Below are positions 13,111 to 26,300 of a stretch of 64,000 nt of DNA, piece by piece. A model generated the notes under the pieces. That model saw only the letters and a list, made by a program, of their open reading frames with translations, had not been told where the DNA came from and ran no database searches. The stretch is taken from positions 124,001-188,000 of the forward strand of contig LUCM01006553.1 of the NCBI GenBank assembly GCA_008360955.1. The letters run 5' to 3'. The stretch comes from Fasciolopsis buskii (taxonomy: Eukaryota; Platyhelminthes; Trematoda; Plagiorchiida; Fasciolidae). The translations under genes and the position numbers were made by a program. How positions within the stretch are numbered: the first letter of the stretch is position 1; the number at the start of each line of letters is the position of its first letter.

Positions 13111-13841
13111 TAAAAGACAAAAGTGAAGTTGTTGTGTTTTCAAATGAACTTTACCTCCTTCTGATTTATCTGTTAAGTCTCGTGTTACACTCAGCCTAGA
13201 CGAAGAAAACTGGTGAATCGATCGCGTATTTTTATTAATCCACATCCAAGCACATTCTAGTAAATTTTTGAGGGGTGAAATAAATACACCCCAGCCGAAT
13301 TATGGAAAGCATTTAATGTAAAATTTGAACTGGAAATATAGCTCTCAGTTGATCACTCGACGGCTATCGCCCGTACTACGAGTATAACAAAAACAAAAGC
13401 ACTCTTATCACTGTAAGCAAAAGACATCTCCAACTAGCAAACAAGTGTAATAGTAAGTGGTGATCTCCAGAGGGACTCTCTACTCCTTTGAACCATGTCA
13501 ATAAACGCGGAAGATTTCGGGGGATTCATACCGGTTTGTGGTAAAACCTGTGACATGTGACCTTGTTTTACAGTCGCACTCAGTTGCCCGGCTGTCTTCT
13601 AAATATAAGTCTGCAAGAGTAAGCAGTGCGGTTGACAATATTTGGTGTCATATACACTGACACCAGCGTCTTTGACGTATTCGAAAATGTCCGCTGCTAG
13701 TATTCTCGGGGTTGTAGTACCCGCGAGGTATAAAAACGCAGCAGTAAATTTCATTAATTGATTCATAGATTTCCTTCTTCATATCAATCTGTAGAATATA
13801 TCTGTGGAATATAATAAGGTCATTTAGGCATAGAACAACTC
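13111..13841. other. Loop of the inverted repeat, middle part
   Basis: No recognised feature in this stretch between SINE copy B and the second 508-bp repeat copy. Only short overlapping open frames are present. Confidence 0.45.
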
Positions 13842-14349
13842 CGCTCTCTAGGTGGACGCGAATGAACATGAAAAATGAAATCCCGCTAGAGCATGCAAAT
13901 TTCATAAGCGTTTTAGGAACGATCTTACGATTTATCCTAGCTCATATACATAAACGATAACAAGTGCGCTTGTTCAACATAAACACTCATTTTTTCGAGT
14001 ATACCACACACGATTACGCCCGTTTTTATTAGCTGAGTTTAATGACTCATTTTTCAAGTATCTTAATTTAGTTGGGCTCAAGCAATCACGATTGATCACG
14101 AACGGGAAATTTTGTTTGGGTGGGTGGGTCATGACTTATATCAGATATGACCCTGCGTCAAGGTCCTTTGAGTGTGCTGCGTTAATCGCTCGTGTTGCTA
14201 TCATGACAGTGGAGCAGTGATCGAGAAAAAGCAAAATCGTCTGACAGCACAGTATAGAAGATAATGAACTGATTAAAACATCGGTCAATTTAAAATTTAG
14301 TATTTGACCTTTTCCAGTGTTTTGAAATAAACAAGGTCACCATTTACAT
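13842..14349 (+). repeat. 508-bp dispersed direct repeat, copy 2
   Basis: Same orientation and no length difference compared with 2627-3133. The flanks differ completely on both sides (GAACAACTC left, CATGCTACAC right), which sets the boundaries. It sits inside the loop of the 566-bp inverted repeat. Confidence 0.9.
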
Positions 14350-14939
14350 CATGCTACACGATAAAGCCATGGCAACAGCATGCTTCTGACACAGAAACTC
14401 AATTTCACCCGATAGCGGCTGCGGAGTTATGTGATATTCTTCGTAAACGTTGAGGGTAAAATGCCTTTGCTCTAATCTCATCGCGAACGTTTGATGATAT
14501 TTCACGCACCATTGTCCGAATACGGTAGAATAATTTTAAAACTTTCTAGTACCAACAGTTATGAATTAGCGATTGGTCATGCAATGAGGCGGGGAACCTA
14601 GTTATCGTGGGCCGTGACAGAAAATGCTGAGTATTTAAACCTGGCGAGCCGTTAATTGTTTTTCGAAACATAGCACGTGGCGACCGGAAAAAGGCTCAGA
14701 AAATGCACATTTTCATAAACTAATTCTTTGGAATGTGATCCCGCTTTCTTGGTTTCCTGCAAATTGTTCACCCATATACGGATAAAATGATAAATGTCTC
14801 ATAAATGCATCAAAAAAGAATGCGCTATAAATGGGAAGAATTCTGTCGTCGTGTTGACGGAGAAATCCACTTCATTTTATTAAACTAGACAATAGGATGA
14901 AAACAATGCCATACCCGAAGGAAGCCCCTGATTCAGACT
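14350..14939. other. Loop of the inverted repeat, right part
   Basis: No gene or repeat recognised between copy 2 of the 508-bp repeat and the right arm. Confidence 0.45.
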
Positions 14940-15505
14940 ACTAGAATTTGCAAATTATGTTGTCTTGAATCGAGTTGCTTCCCCTCAGTTTGACGTAAAT
15001 CGGATGAAAGCAAACTTGGGTCCCGGGTCTGCTTCATAATGAGAACGTACCACACGGCCTGAATCTCGGTCTTATCCAATGTATGTTTCATGTCATGAAG
15101 TGATAATTGCATGAGGTACCTGATCAACGTTTCAGGGTATGAGGTCAAAGCAATTTCATACTGGAGTTTCTGGATGTCACATCAAAATTACCAATCAAAT
15201 AAATACTGAGGGATACTGACTGGCCAATTGATTGTTGATACTTATGGATAACGAATTTCTAGTAACACACGAGTCAAATTGTTGTTGTGAATGAATCTCG
15301 CCTTGTTCTTCTTAATGGACTTGTAATGCGTCATTATATAAATACATATACATATATATATATATATAAAGTATATCGTATATATGGGGTAGAATGGGAC
15401 ATGGACTAAATGTCTAGATTATTTGCTCGCTAGATAAGCCCAATACTTTGGGTTTAATATCGAAAAGATTTCTCCAGTTTTGATTAAATGGAAGAAGTAC
15501 GAATT
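14940..15505 (-). repeat. 566-bp inverted repeat, right arm
   Basis: Exact reverse complement of 10532-11097 as far as I can read it. The loop between the arms is 3,842 bases. The outer flank is TCTGTCACC, compared with AAATACTTG outside the left arm, so no shared target duplication brackets the whole 4,974-bp structure. Confidence 0.95.
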
Positions 15506-18500
15506 TCTGTCACCTGCCGATGGGGATTATATTCATGTGTAGTTTCTTTGCTGCATTACTACGGCACCCGGTCGTGTGTCAATTACAGCAACGTCTTTTG
15601 GTTTTAATTCAAAAATTCGTATATCCTAAGTTTGTTTTATCGAGATTTCATAGAAACCCAATCGTAAAATTAAATATAACGCAATTGATTGACTACTTTT
15701 ACGCTCTTCTGAGTTTGTAGGTTCATAAATCATTTCGATATTGAGGTGTGCGTTCCTTTGGTTTCGGAACCTCAATCCATTTTCTCTAAATGATATCCAC
15801 CACCTCTCGGCAGGTAGACATTCTCTACTAAAGATAGGCTCCTCTGTCCGATGATTCGTGCCTTCCTAGACCTTGTTATGTCGAGTGCCGGATGGAAAAA
15901 CATTCGTTGATTTATATCTAGTATTCTATTCCGGTTAGTAATGCTTCGGTCTTCGGTCTAATTCTATTTAGGGTTAAATGACTAGAATCATTTTAATAAT
16001 AGTAGTTATAGTCGAAGTGTTTCTCTCTTGCAAAAAGAGACAGATTGTATCAAACAGAGTTTGCCCATTTCCGATACCGACCTTTCAACTGGCTCTCGTC
16101 TGCTGGAAATGCCTCGCAGAACACTGCTCAATACATCACTGATCGGATGAGTTCCTTGGCTTCTTCTTCATGTTTCATACTGTGATTAGCCTACGTTCAA
16201 ATCACATAATGCCGTCCGATACAACTTCGCCGACAGTCTATCAATGAAGATTGTGGGGATAGCGACCGTGAAGTTCAAATAGGCCTCACATTTCATTGGC
16301 CCGAACACATTCCACTAATCGGTGTTCCTCCCATTCTGTGTATAAAAACACGATTTTTAGATGGACTCCAACATGTCTTCCAGCTCTTGTGAGCTTTCCA
16401 TAACTTTCCGCTGGGTACTTTTGGTCGGAACCGATCTAGGACACACTGGACGTCCGTGTACGTCCATTTTCGTATATGGCCGAATTCCATATTGCAATTT
16501 CAAGCACTAACATTACATATACGTTTCACTCTAAAAAGCTAAAAAAAGTCCCAGATAGGACCGAAAAAAACGGTGCCTCGTTTATTGTATTCTGCAGAAA
16601 TATCTCATCATGAAACCTTGACACAGCTAGAGATTTTAATGAGCCAGCGTTTCGCTTACAAGGGTAAGCTTTTCCAAAACAGATCATCATTGGAAAACTA
16701 CATTTCTGTGTGCTCTGCGTCAGGATTGAAAAGTTTTTACCCAGGCGCCATGGAAATAGCTCATATGATCTTGCTGAACCGGAGCACATACACATACATC
16801 AAGGTTAATGTGAGCCTGCGGACACATGACCGAAATTACTCTCGCAAGGTATGGCTGAAGCGGCCTCTCAAGTTTGTCTGAATTGGGGTTGGACGAGCCT
16901 ACTCACGTTATCAAGCGTGTATTCTGTTTGGCTGCCCTGAAAACTGGTTTCCACTGACAGTCAAGCATTTTGGGATCGTTACAACTTACGTTCAAAGGAT
17001 ATATCAGATTCTTGGCACTGAACAGTTGACGGGCCTAGCCAGGGATGGGGAGGAACCCGCAACCAATAAAATGTTTTCGTTCCGTTTGTTTTGGTATAAG
17101 CGTTATGTTCTGCAGTTTATGCGACTGAGACCAGCTTTTAAGAGCCTCGCAAAACTGTGGCTCTGTGCTCCCTGACTGTGATTTTTGCCTCATAGAGTAA
17201 AAAGACGATGTTAACCATAACTATGTCAAAGCCTTTCGAAATTTTCAGCGATTTACCCACCATTCGTTAATTATTGGAGCGGAAAGTTGAAGCCGAAGAA
17301 GGTTGGCAAGACCATGAAAGTAAAGGTGTCAATTTCCGTGGAAAAAGGTAGCACCAACAGATGAAAACTATAAATTAAGATTTCTATTGTAGGTATTTCT
17401 GAGAAGAAAAGATAAAACATTTCCAGTGTTCTGCACGTCCCAGTTTTCAGCAACGGGGACTAACAAATACCGTTCCGTAAACAGATATAACAAGTCTTCG
17501 TGAAGACAGCATCTCCACACAACGTCCCACTTTAAATTCCCGAATTGAGACAAGTTTACCCAACCTGATTTAAGTTACTTATCACTTTTTACACTCGAAG
17601 GATAGCGAATTCTTAGTTTGAGCACACAAAAGTTGTGAAAAATGGAGAGACCAGTGTAGACACCGTATACAGATACGCCTTGGAACAGACAAAATACAGG
17701 GAAATGATGAAAACAAAAACCATTGCTGGTTGCTGTCGATAGAATTGATGTGCTTAGATAGTTCTTTTATCCTAGGAAAAGGAGAGAATAGAACGATTCC
17801 TCTACATGGAGTTACAAGGGAATAGAAAACTAAATGTGAATTGAGATTAATAATAAACGACAAAAGACGTCAAACAATGCTTAAAAAGGTAATGCTTATT
17901 GCCGGGCAGAAAACTGAAAATAGGCCACGTTTATTCGCGTTTTGGGCAAAAACCTCGATTCCGAATTGTGAGTAGTTTTAGAGAATTATCCGAAATATGA
18001 ATGTCTTTTCCTTTCAAGTCCGATAAGAATAGCAAAGTGGGGTTAAATCACAGGATAAGACTAAGTACAACAGTCCCAGGTGGCCGAGCCTAACTGACAA
18101 AAGATATGGAATCTGCTTACTTGATGGTGCACAGATTTGACAGATCCTGTCTAGGATAGACAAGGGGTCAAATCTATACCAGGACTGGAATAAAAGAGTA
18201 TTTACTGATGCATTTGTTGTAGACTGATGGAGGCGTAGCTTCACCGAATCGAGCTGCCTTAGGAGTTGTGCCAAAGGGAAGATCGATGCATCTAAGAATG
18301 TGTATCATTTTTCGCTGTTTTATTACTGATGGCAGAAGAATTAGCTAAACAATCGGACTTTCATCAGTGCTTATTTCTTCCTGACCAAATTGTATTGACA
18401 AAAGAAAATCAGAACCATGAAAAAGAATTTCGAGCGATTCGATCACGAGTAGGAACGTTTTGCATAGGATTAGTCTCGGTGATCATATCTGGACACAGAA

Positions 18501-19917
18501 ACGCAAATCGCACCGATGCACCGGTTTCAAGACCTACCAGTTTTGCCTGAAATTTTGTTTGCCACATTTGATGTGCATTCAAACTGAACAAGATATTCAA
18601 TCGGTGCCATTGCGGCAAAGATTAAAACAGACATTTGCAAAGTGCGGAGACAGTATGTTAGAATGTGGTGCTGGAATTTGTGTACTGACAGTAAGGAGTT
18701 CACACGATTCGGCAACGATTCAACGGACAGATAGGACGGACATCGTCTTAACACTGAGCCTTCTAGCTTGTGTCAATTTTTAAACTGCTCGGTGTTGTTC
18801 TACGCAATGTGGATCGTATCGAATCTCATCGTCTTTGGTCTTGGGCAGCGGTATATCGTCGATCGGTTTGATTGAACGAGTTACAATTTCAAGCAAAGGC
18901 TTTTGTAAAAAAACTTTAAAACAGATTGTGAAATTTAAGTAGATCACCATTGTTAACACAATCAAAGTTAACAGTACTTGGTCAACTCGCGATAACTTCA
19001 ACTAGCTAGTGTCAACCGTGGCGAATTTACAATCGGTTTACAAGACCTACGAAAATCGTATTTGACCAGGTACTTGCCGTTCGCGCTTTCAAACAATACT
19101 CTATTCAGGTACAGACAAGTATTCTGCCTTCTCGGTAACCATAAAACCATGACATTCTATCTGGTCTTGGGAATATCATCCTCTAGTAATCGTGATCGTA
19201 ACAATTACATAATGTTTCATTAACAAATAATTTCTTTCAATTCCTTGATTAATCGACAACTAGTGGACAATATTCCCGAAAACGGCTCGCTACCATCAAG
19301 AGACTGTTCAAATATCTAATGGAAACCTCACCAGAACAAACGCCTCACCATTATATTTGGATTGTCAGTGGTCGGGGCATCTGGTTGTATTATTTTTTTA
19401 GGATGTGGCGTCCTGTACAAGGGTTGTTCGGAATCAGTTGAACTTTTCGGGTTCTCGCTCTCTTAATTGCTCGTTATGCATTTCTGATAGATATTCATCG
19501 AGTTTGCAACGCTTAGAGTTTCATGCTTATGGTTGCCCGACTTGGTTGGACCTGTCTGATTGCCACGCTCAACATGTCATTTTACAAGCCATCCAGCCTC
19601 TCGTGATTGTTGGAATCTACGCCGCGAGTCGTTCAGTTATAACATGCAAGTCATGAGCACATATAAATAGCCCCAGTGACAATCGACTCGACTTCGCTTG
19701 CGAGGAAACAAGATATTTGAGAAATTCATTATTGTTGCATTTATTTTCAATTTACGTTTGACGATTAGTAAATTTTACAATGATTACAATTCTGCTGTTC
19801 TTGATTATGGTCATCTCCAGTTTTCATAAATATTAAATCACCGAAAAAATTGTAGACAACTAAACAACAGTGTTTGGCAGCGACCTTAAAAACAGGCATT
19901 CCATATTCCAAGAAAGT
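15506..19917. other. Unassigned gene-free stretch
   Basis: No recognised gene or repeat. The only part that caught the eye is a minus-strand frame at 18780-19001: a hydrophobic stretch (LLTLIVLTMVIYLNF) followed by a charged, proline-containing tail that ends at a stop. It opens right after a stop codon with no ATG at its left end (the first ATG is inside the hydrophobic part) and has no recognised domain, so it stays unassigned. Confidence 0.4.
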
Positions 19918-20345
19918 TACTTATCGTCTGACAGACAACCACTCATTCATTCAGCCAGTCAGCCAGTCTGTCAGTCCGTCAGTCACCAAAGTCAGTCGCT
20001 CATGTAGTCAATAAGTCATTCAGGCATTCAGTCATTCAGTCAGCTAGCCAGTCAGTCAGTTAATCAGTTAGTTGATCAGTCACCTAATCAATCAGTCCTT
20101 CAATTAGTGAATCAGTCAGTCATTCATTAAGATTTGTCACCCAATGATCAAATTTCATCAAATCAGGCGGGCATCCGGGTAGTCAAGCCGTCAGGACCCA
20201 TGTTCAGTCAGTGTGTCAGTTACCAATCTTAGTCATTCGGATAGTCTGCCTGTTGACCATTTGATCAATTAGTCATCTTGCCGGTGAGCCCTTCGGTCAT
20301 CTTGTCACTAGAACAGTGACACTAGACAATTCACTAACTCATCGA
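19918..20345. repeat. Long degenerate TCAG/TCAT tetranucleotide tract
   Basis: Over roughly 430 bases the plus strand repeats TCAG, TCAT and related four-base units (CAGTCAGTCAGTTAATCAG and similar), with frequent substitutions and a few interruptions. The period is still visible to the eye. It is a decayed minisatellite-length array of a tetranucleotide; no open frame of interest crosses it. Confidence 0.8.
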
Positions 20346-23300
20346 CATTGTCACTGAATCATTCAAATTTCGTCGAATAGCCTGTTGTACGTCATCCCTT
20401 TAATCTTGCGGTTTAAAGGAATAAGCCACGAGCAAAACATTGTGTACACTATCTGGCTATATTTACTGGTCTATGGGTATCATGTTTTGTCGGATGTCCC
20501 TGTTACTTTTAAACACGCAGCTGCCTCAATCCTTGTGCCATTTCCCTTTTGATTCAGATATACAAATACAAAACCGAGATTTTAAGGCCTCCAATGAAAG
20601 AATCGGAAAACCAGGGAAGCGAAAGTCTCCCAACACAATTAGGATTGCGCAGAACAAATCCAAATGTGTGGAATACGGATAAACAAGTACTTCCGCTTGG
20701 AATATCCGACTCGAAATTCCCCCCAACGGGATGAACTTGTACGCGCATATGCGCGCCCATGGCACACTGAAACTGGCACCGAGAGACACACCCACTTACA
20801 AACACACAGAGAGAGAAGCATTCATTTGACCTGACAGATTCGCAGACTATGATTCCATAGACAGACTCGTGGAGCAATCGATCGACCAGCAGGATACCAT
20901 TTGTCAGTCCAGCTGGCACAAAGGTGCACATGGCGGTTTCCTGTCAAACCGGAAATCTGTAATCTCCTAAATCGCAACACTGTTTGCGTAGGTCTAGTAC
21001 CCTAAGAGCGCCCAATATTTGTCTGTTCCTTGCTCCGCTCTAGTCCAGATACGTTCGCATAGAAACAGTTCTCTACCAAGTGGAGATTCAAATGGCTTTG
21101 AACACCTTCGGATTTCTCTTTCGAAACCATTTCGTATGGCAAAAAATTGTAAAATCAAACACCGCAGGAAAACAGCGCCGTTTCTCATCCACTGCTCCAG
21201 GTGTAGTAATTTATTACTTTGCGATCTAGCTGAGTTCAAAAGGGAAGTAATATTTCGTCATTCTCGAACCTTTGCTCCTCGCAGAACAAGTGTACTGAAC
21301 AGAACAGTCAACCGTTTCGTCTGGCAGAAACCACTGATCAACCATGACAGTGCTAATCATTGCTGGGGGCTACGAAGTAGGATCAATGAATCAGACATTC
21401 GGTGAAAGCAAGTGTATCGATCACAGAATGTAAAACCCACTGTACTGATCAGGTTGAATGTAGTCAACTATTGCTATTGTTCATCAGGAATGTCAAAAAA
21501 CTATTTTTTGTCAGGTTAATGATGAGTGCTTTTATTTAGTACAACCTGTATGTTAATCGAAGCTTCTTGAATGTATGGCATCGGTTTTAGAAAAAAGATG
21601 ATGAATAAGCAAGAAGCAACTCGTCTCCATTGGCTAATGGATCAAGTTGTCAGATCCAATAACTGGTAATTTGGAAATATCACACAAACGAAACGGCGAT
21701 GGGGTTAATTCCCCTGAGAAAATGAGTATACTTCGTGTTTATTCGCGTATAAAATTTGAATAAGAAACTCAAACCAAGCACGATCAACAAGCTGATATTC
21801 TCGTTGTTTTGTTCTGTTTTCATTCATCGCCCAAATACCGTTCACTGAGCAGCCGAGTCACATGCAGCGCAGTATGTCGTATACTAAGTGTCTCGATACC
21901 TTGGTTTCAGTGCCCTATTTTAAATAGTCTCAGTAACTTGTTTTCCTGGCACGCGAAGCAACCGCCTACCTTTGTTTCATATGTCGCAAAAGGCTTACCT
22001 GTGAGAACCATTAGTTTAAACTGACCTTGTTAATAGCTGAATCTTTAAAGGGTAACCTACGTGAATCAAGGCATTGGTTATCAGCTAGTACATATGGTTT
22101 CAGAGGGGAAATTTTGACTTTGCTCTCCGTCTGTTTCCTTACTTCGGGATTGAAAAACAGCAACGATGCGATGTTCACGCTGACAAGCTGATCACAACGC
22201 CTGACTTGCTGAGATTTCAATCCCGTGTTTGTGATTCTGTAGTAGGCAGATCCAGTCCAGGGGTACTTCCGCCAGATCACGAGCTGGAGGCAAAAAATGT
22301 AGCTTACTCAGGTACGTGGGCGTGATTACTGCGTGGATCAGTCCCCTCAAAACCTGCCAGTTCCCCAAAAGCTTTCAATAACACACAATGTTTGCCCAAA
22401 GTCCCTCATCCTAAACCACGGATCAAACAGTCTTAGGATCTCCAGCGACCGGTCTTTACATCAGTCGCTGTTTCTCCTGTGCACATGCGTCAATCAATTG
22501 AATTCTCCGGATATGGTCACTAAATGTGAATAACGCGTGTGAATATTTGGTGCTGTATAGCCACAATTCAGATGATGAACGACTTTTCAGTAAGTGTAAA
22601 ATTGCAACTGAACCTCTCATCCCTTCACTCACCAGCTGTTTATGCTACCTGAAAAACAATTCAATATGAATTGAGCCACGTGTACTCATTTGAATAACAA
22701 GGTGCACGAATGACTGATAAAACCATTACCAAAACTTCCGATCAACAGTCGTGTCATTCTTAAACGGAATCATCATCTATTCGAGCTTCTAACAATTCAA
22801 CCGAGATCCCAGTGAGAAGCCAATAAACGAGTGCGTACCTGATGGACAGCTATAACCGCGATAACGGCCGTGTGCTTCGGAAGGAGTTTTGTTCATCGAT
22901 CTACATGTGAAACGTGCTACTGACTGCAAAAACCCAAGATTCATGTGCAATTTCTCTCTTTCCAACGGGACCTGTTGAAACCAATGGAGTATGACTGGTG
23001 CATTACTCGATGAAAAAATCTATCATTTATCTTGGACAGTTGTGGGTAATGTTTCTAACTCTCCTGTCGATTCCGTCAACATCTTCAGTATGAAGTTGTC
23101 TTGGTCCTGTAAGGGTAGCCAGCAATTCCTATTCCAATGTCCCTCTTAGATGGAATAAACTCTGTATAGCAATTGGGCACTGGCCACTTCGGCTAGTCGG
23201 TTATCCACACTGGCTTCGACAGTCCTGTCTATTCAAGCCAACTCACGGAAAATACCCAAGCTAATCATGAAAGTTAGGATTGGACCTTCTGGAAACTACA

Positions 23301-26300
23301 GTGGAGGACGACTTTTCATTACGTGGTATTGACAGTCCCGCGGACCGTTAATTCTCAACTCGGACAGCCTAATGATCGTTAAGTTCGAAAGAAATAACCT
23401 TTGTCTGGTCCGAATGGTGATTTCAGTGTTCTGATTGATTTCGTTCTCCAATGCTTGCATCCCGTGTTATAGAGAATATTCGATGTAAACATGGAAAAGG
23501 TATCTTACTTAAATCTTCTCCGTCGTCTAGTAGCCTCTGGTCAACCTAAGTGACTCTTGGCCATAGTTTAGTAACATCTTGACGGCAACGGTTGGTAAAT
23601 TCTGATTGCTTTAGCCACTCGGAACGAGAATGCAATAAACACACGTCTGTGGACCGCATCTAAAGCAACCATAATCACATCATATGTGAGTTGCGTGGGA
23701 CATGAACGTGACATTTTGGCCTAGTCAGTACCTCGTCCATAGTTGTAATGTGGGTGTACTTATTCCAACTCAGATTCTCGTTGCTAAGACAAACTCCAGC
23801 CTATTCAAAGAACAACTAGAAGATGGTGAAAGACGAAAACAAAGTTAAAAATAAGAACCAGGGAAAAACTGGTAGGATAGAGTGGAAATCATGGTATGCT
23901 CTACTTGATACGCATGGAGTTCGAATTCGGGTCGAGGAACACCGAGAAGACAGTTGCAAATGTAACCATAAACCACCAAGTTATTGGAATCGGATTTCGA
24001 TGATCCATTTTATGTGCGGCATGGACCTGGCATAGAATGTCCTACAGCTCGGTAGAAATCAGCTGATGAAAATCCAGACTGGGAGACCTACATGAATAAT
24101 TTCATTTTCTGTTCATTCATCAGGAGGGCAAGAGAAATATGGTCTAACTGGGTTTTCATCTCTCACCGTCGGCACTTTTGACCCTTTGCAGGGAATGGAA
24201 ATGCGTCCAACATCTCAGTAAGGAGAGTTAGAAACCAACAAGATTTAGTCAAACGTACGGGCAATTTCACAAGTTCAAGAACTGGTAACTGCTTGGGCTG
24301 ACTCAGTACACCGATTGACGCACAAATGCAACCCCACAAACACACGGATAGGAGAATTTCTTGTACGATTTCTGGAAAATAAATCCTGGCGCATGGAATT
24401 GGTATGTCCGTTCGACCTACGATTTCGGGTGTGTTCGGTTTTGTTCTAAATAAATTCACGACAAAAGCCACCGGAAATTGATTATTAGGTTCAGGAGTAA
24501 ATTTTTCACACAAGTCCTTGTATTCCAAGTTCGAGAGAGACGCCTTATTTAACTAGTTCGTTAATTTATCTCTGATGTACCACAAAAGATGCATAAATGC
24601 AATAAATAATTTCACGGGCACGTTGTCTTCTGTCGAGATCATACAGTCATCCAGTGTACCATCTTTTCAACCAACAATATTCAAAGGAAAATGATATGAA
24701 CCTTTGGGCATATCACATTTAAATAAACGAACAGATCAGACATGGATACATATAAATGTGAGGAAAACAATTGCAACCACAGGTCCAGAGTTGCCAGTCT
24801 GAACCCGAGTTTTTTTCACGTTCGTCTTTATTCCCGTCACCCCTTTTATATACAAACCGTTCCAAGACAAATTCATGGTCGAAAATGAACTCGCCTACTC
24901 GGGCATCCTTGAGACAGACAAAAAATGGTAAACTCTGATTTGACCAAAAAAACAAATACCTTGATTTTTTACTAGAAAACTTCAAAGTACCTGTGGAATT
25001 GCACATTCTTCACCAGTTACGTTGTTTGGACCTAGTGCTCGATTGAAGTTGTCGTAATTAGTATTCTTAGCCCCAGGATTGAGTATTACCGTTCCCTCTA
25101 CAGTAAACTCCGGATGCCTTGAGTGAGCAATGTCGGTATGGACGGCTTATTGATGAAGCACATAAATGTCCATGAATACGTGCGAACTTTCATCAGAACT
25201 TTAGCTGTTAAGGTATGTTTCTAAGAGTGCATTCTGGCAAAGAATGCCCAAAGCAACTGAAACATCGGTAACTTATACTTGCAACCAACAACGCCTTTTC
25301 TAGCACTAGATTTTACAGTGAAGCTCAAATACTTTCGAAACTTCCAAAGATAACCACCTTGTAGGTAAACTTCAAATTACAAAGGTCCAGTGTGTCCCAG
25401 TCTTTTGTGAACAAATTGTAGTCACGGTCAACCAGGACCTGCACGTCCCCACCTAATCAGTACGAGGTGAGATCTAAGTCACGAGGTTGGGAGCGATTGG
25501 ACAGTAGACAATGTAGCTGCAGCAGCGAATAGTCGGACTATTCTTGAGAGGGACATTTTTGCATCAAAAACTCTCTTCTAGATAGATGACTTTCTTACCT
25601 TGCTGGCAAATCTGACAAAAGGACGAATAAGCATGAGTATCCTGTAATGATATCTCGTTATCTGTCGGCTTTCGGCTAATGATGAACGCCCATCCACAGA
25701 TACCCCGATGAATAATGAGTTTTTTAATTGCCTATCACGCATGAATAAGTCATCATTGATCATTTGCATTCAACACGGACTATTTCTCGATCGATGATTT
25801 TGTATGAGCGGTCACGATTTCGATCACAATTCCTAGCTCATGATTTCCTCAGAATTGTCAAATGCTACTCGGAAAAAACGCAAAGGTATAGATTTTATGC
25901 GTTTTCGTTGGTCATGCATGTGTATATTTAATAAGCTAATTAATAATGATTAATATGCTTATCAGGACTTCAGTGATTACAACTATTGTCAGTGTATAGT
26001 GCTCGACCGCGAAATATTTCGCAGCATACATTTTAGCCACTCAGTAAACTGTCCGGTAGATAGCAGTAGGCTGCCAGGTTACAATCTATTTTAACCATTG
26101 CCCCAAAGTGAATTGTTGAGCAGAACTTTGTTAGGTTGGTGCAATGAGAATCGCCCTATATAACTAGCGCCCAGATCATATATCATCATAGATAGGGATC
26201 GTATGCATCGATCGACCAAATGAAGAAACCACGCCAGGAAATCATTCGTAGGTGATGGGCACCGATTTGGTTGATAGTTCGTATCGCTAATGCTCACTCG

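Noticed and set aside
19918..20345. CRISPR-like or satellite array
   Set aside because: Unit is only four bases and degenerate; no spacer/repeat organisation, and the DNA is eukaryotic.
24163..24528. 121-codon minus-strand ORF with a hydrophobic segment
   Set aside because: Begins at TTG right after a stop region, no signal peptide at the start, no recognised family.
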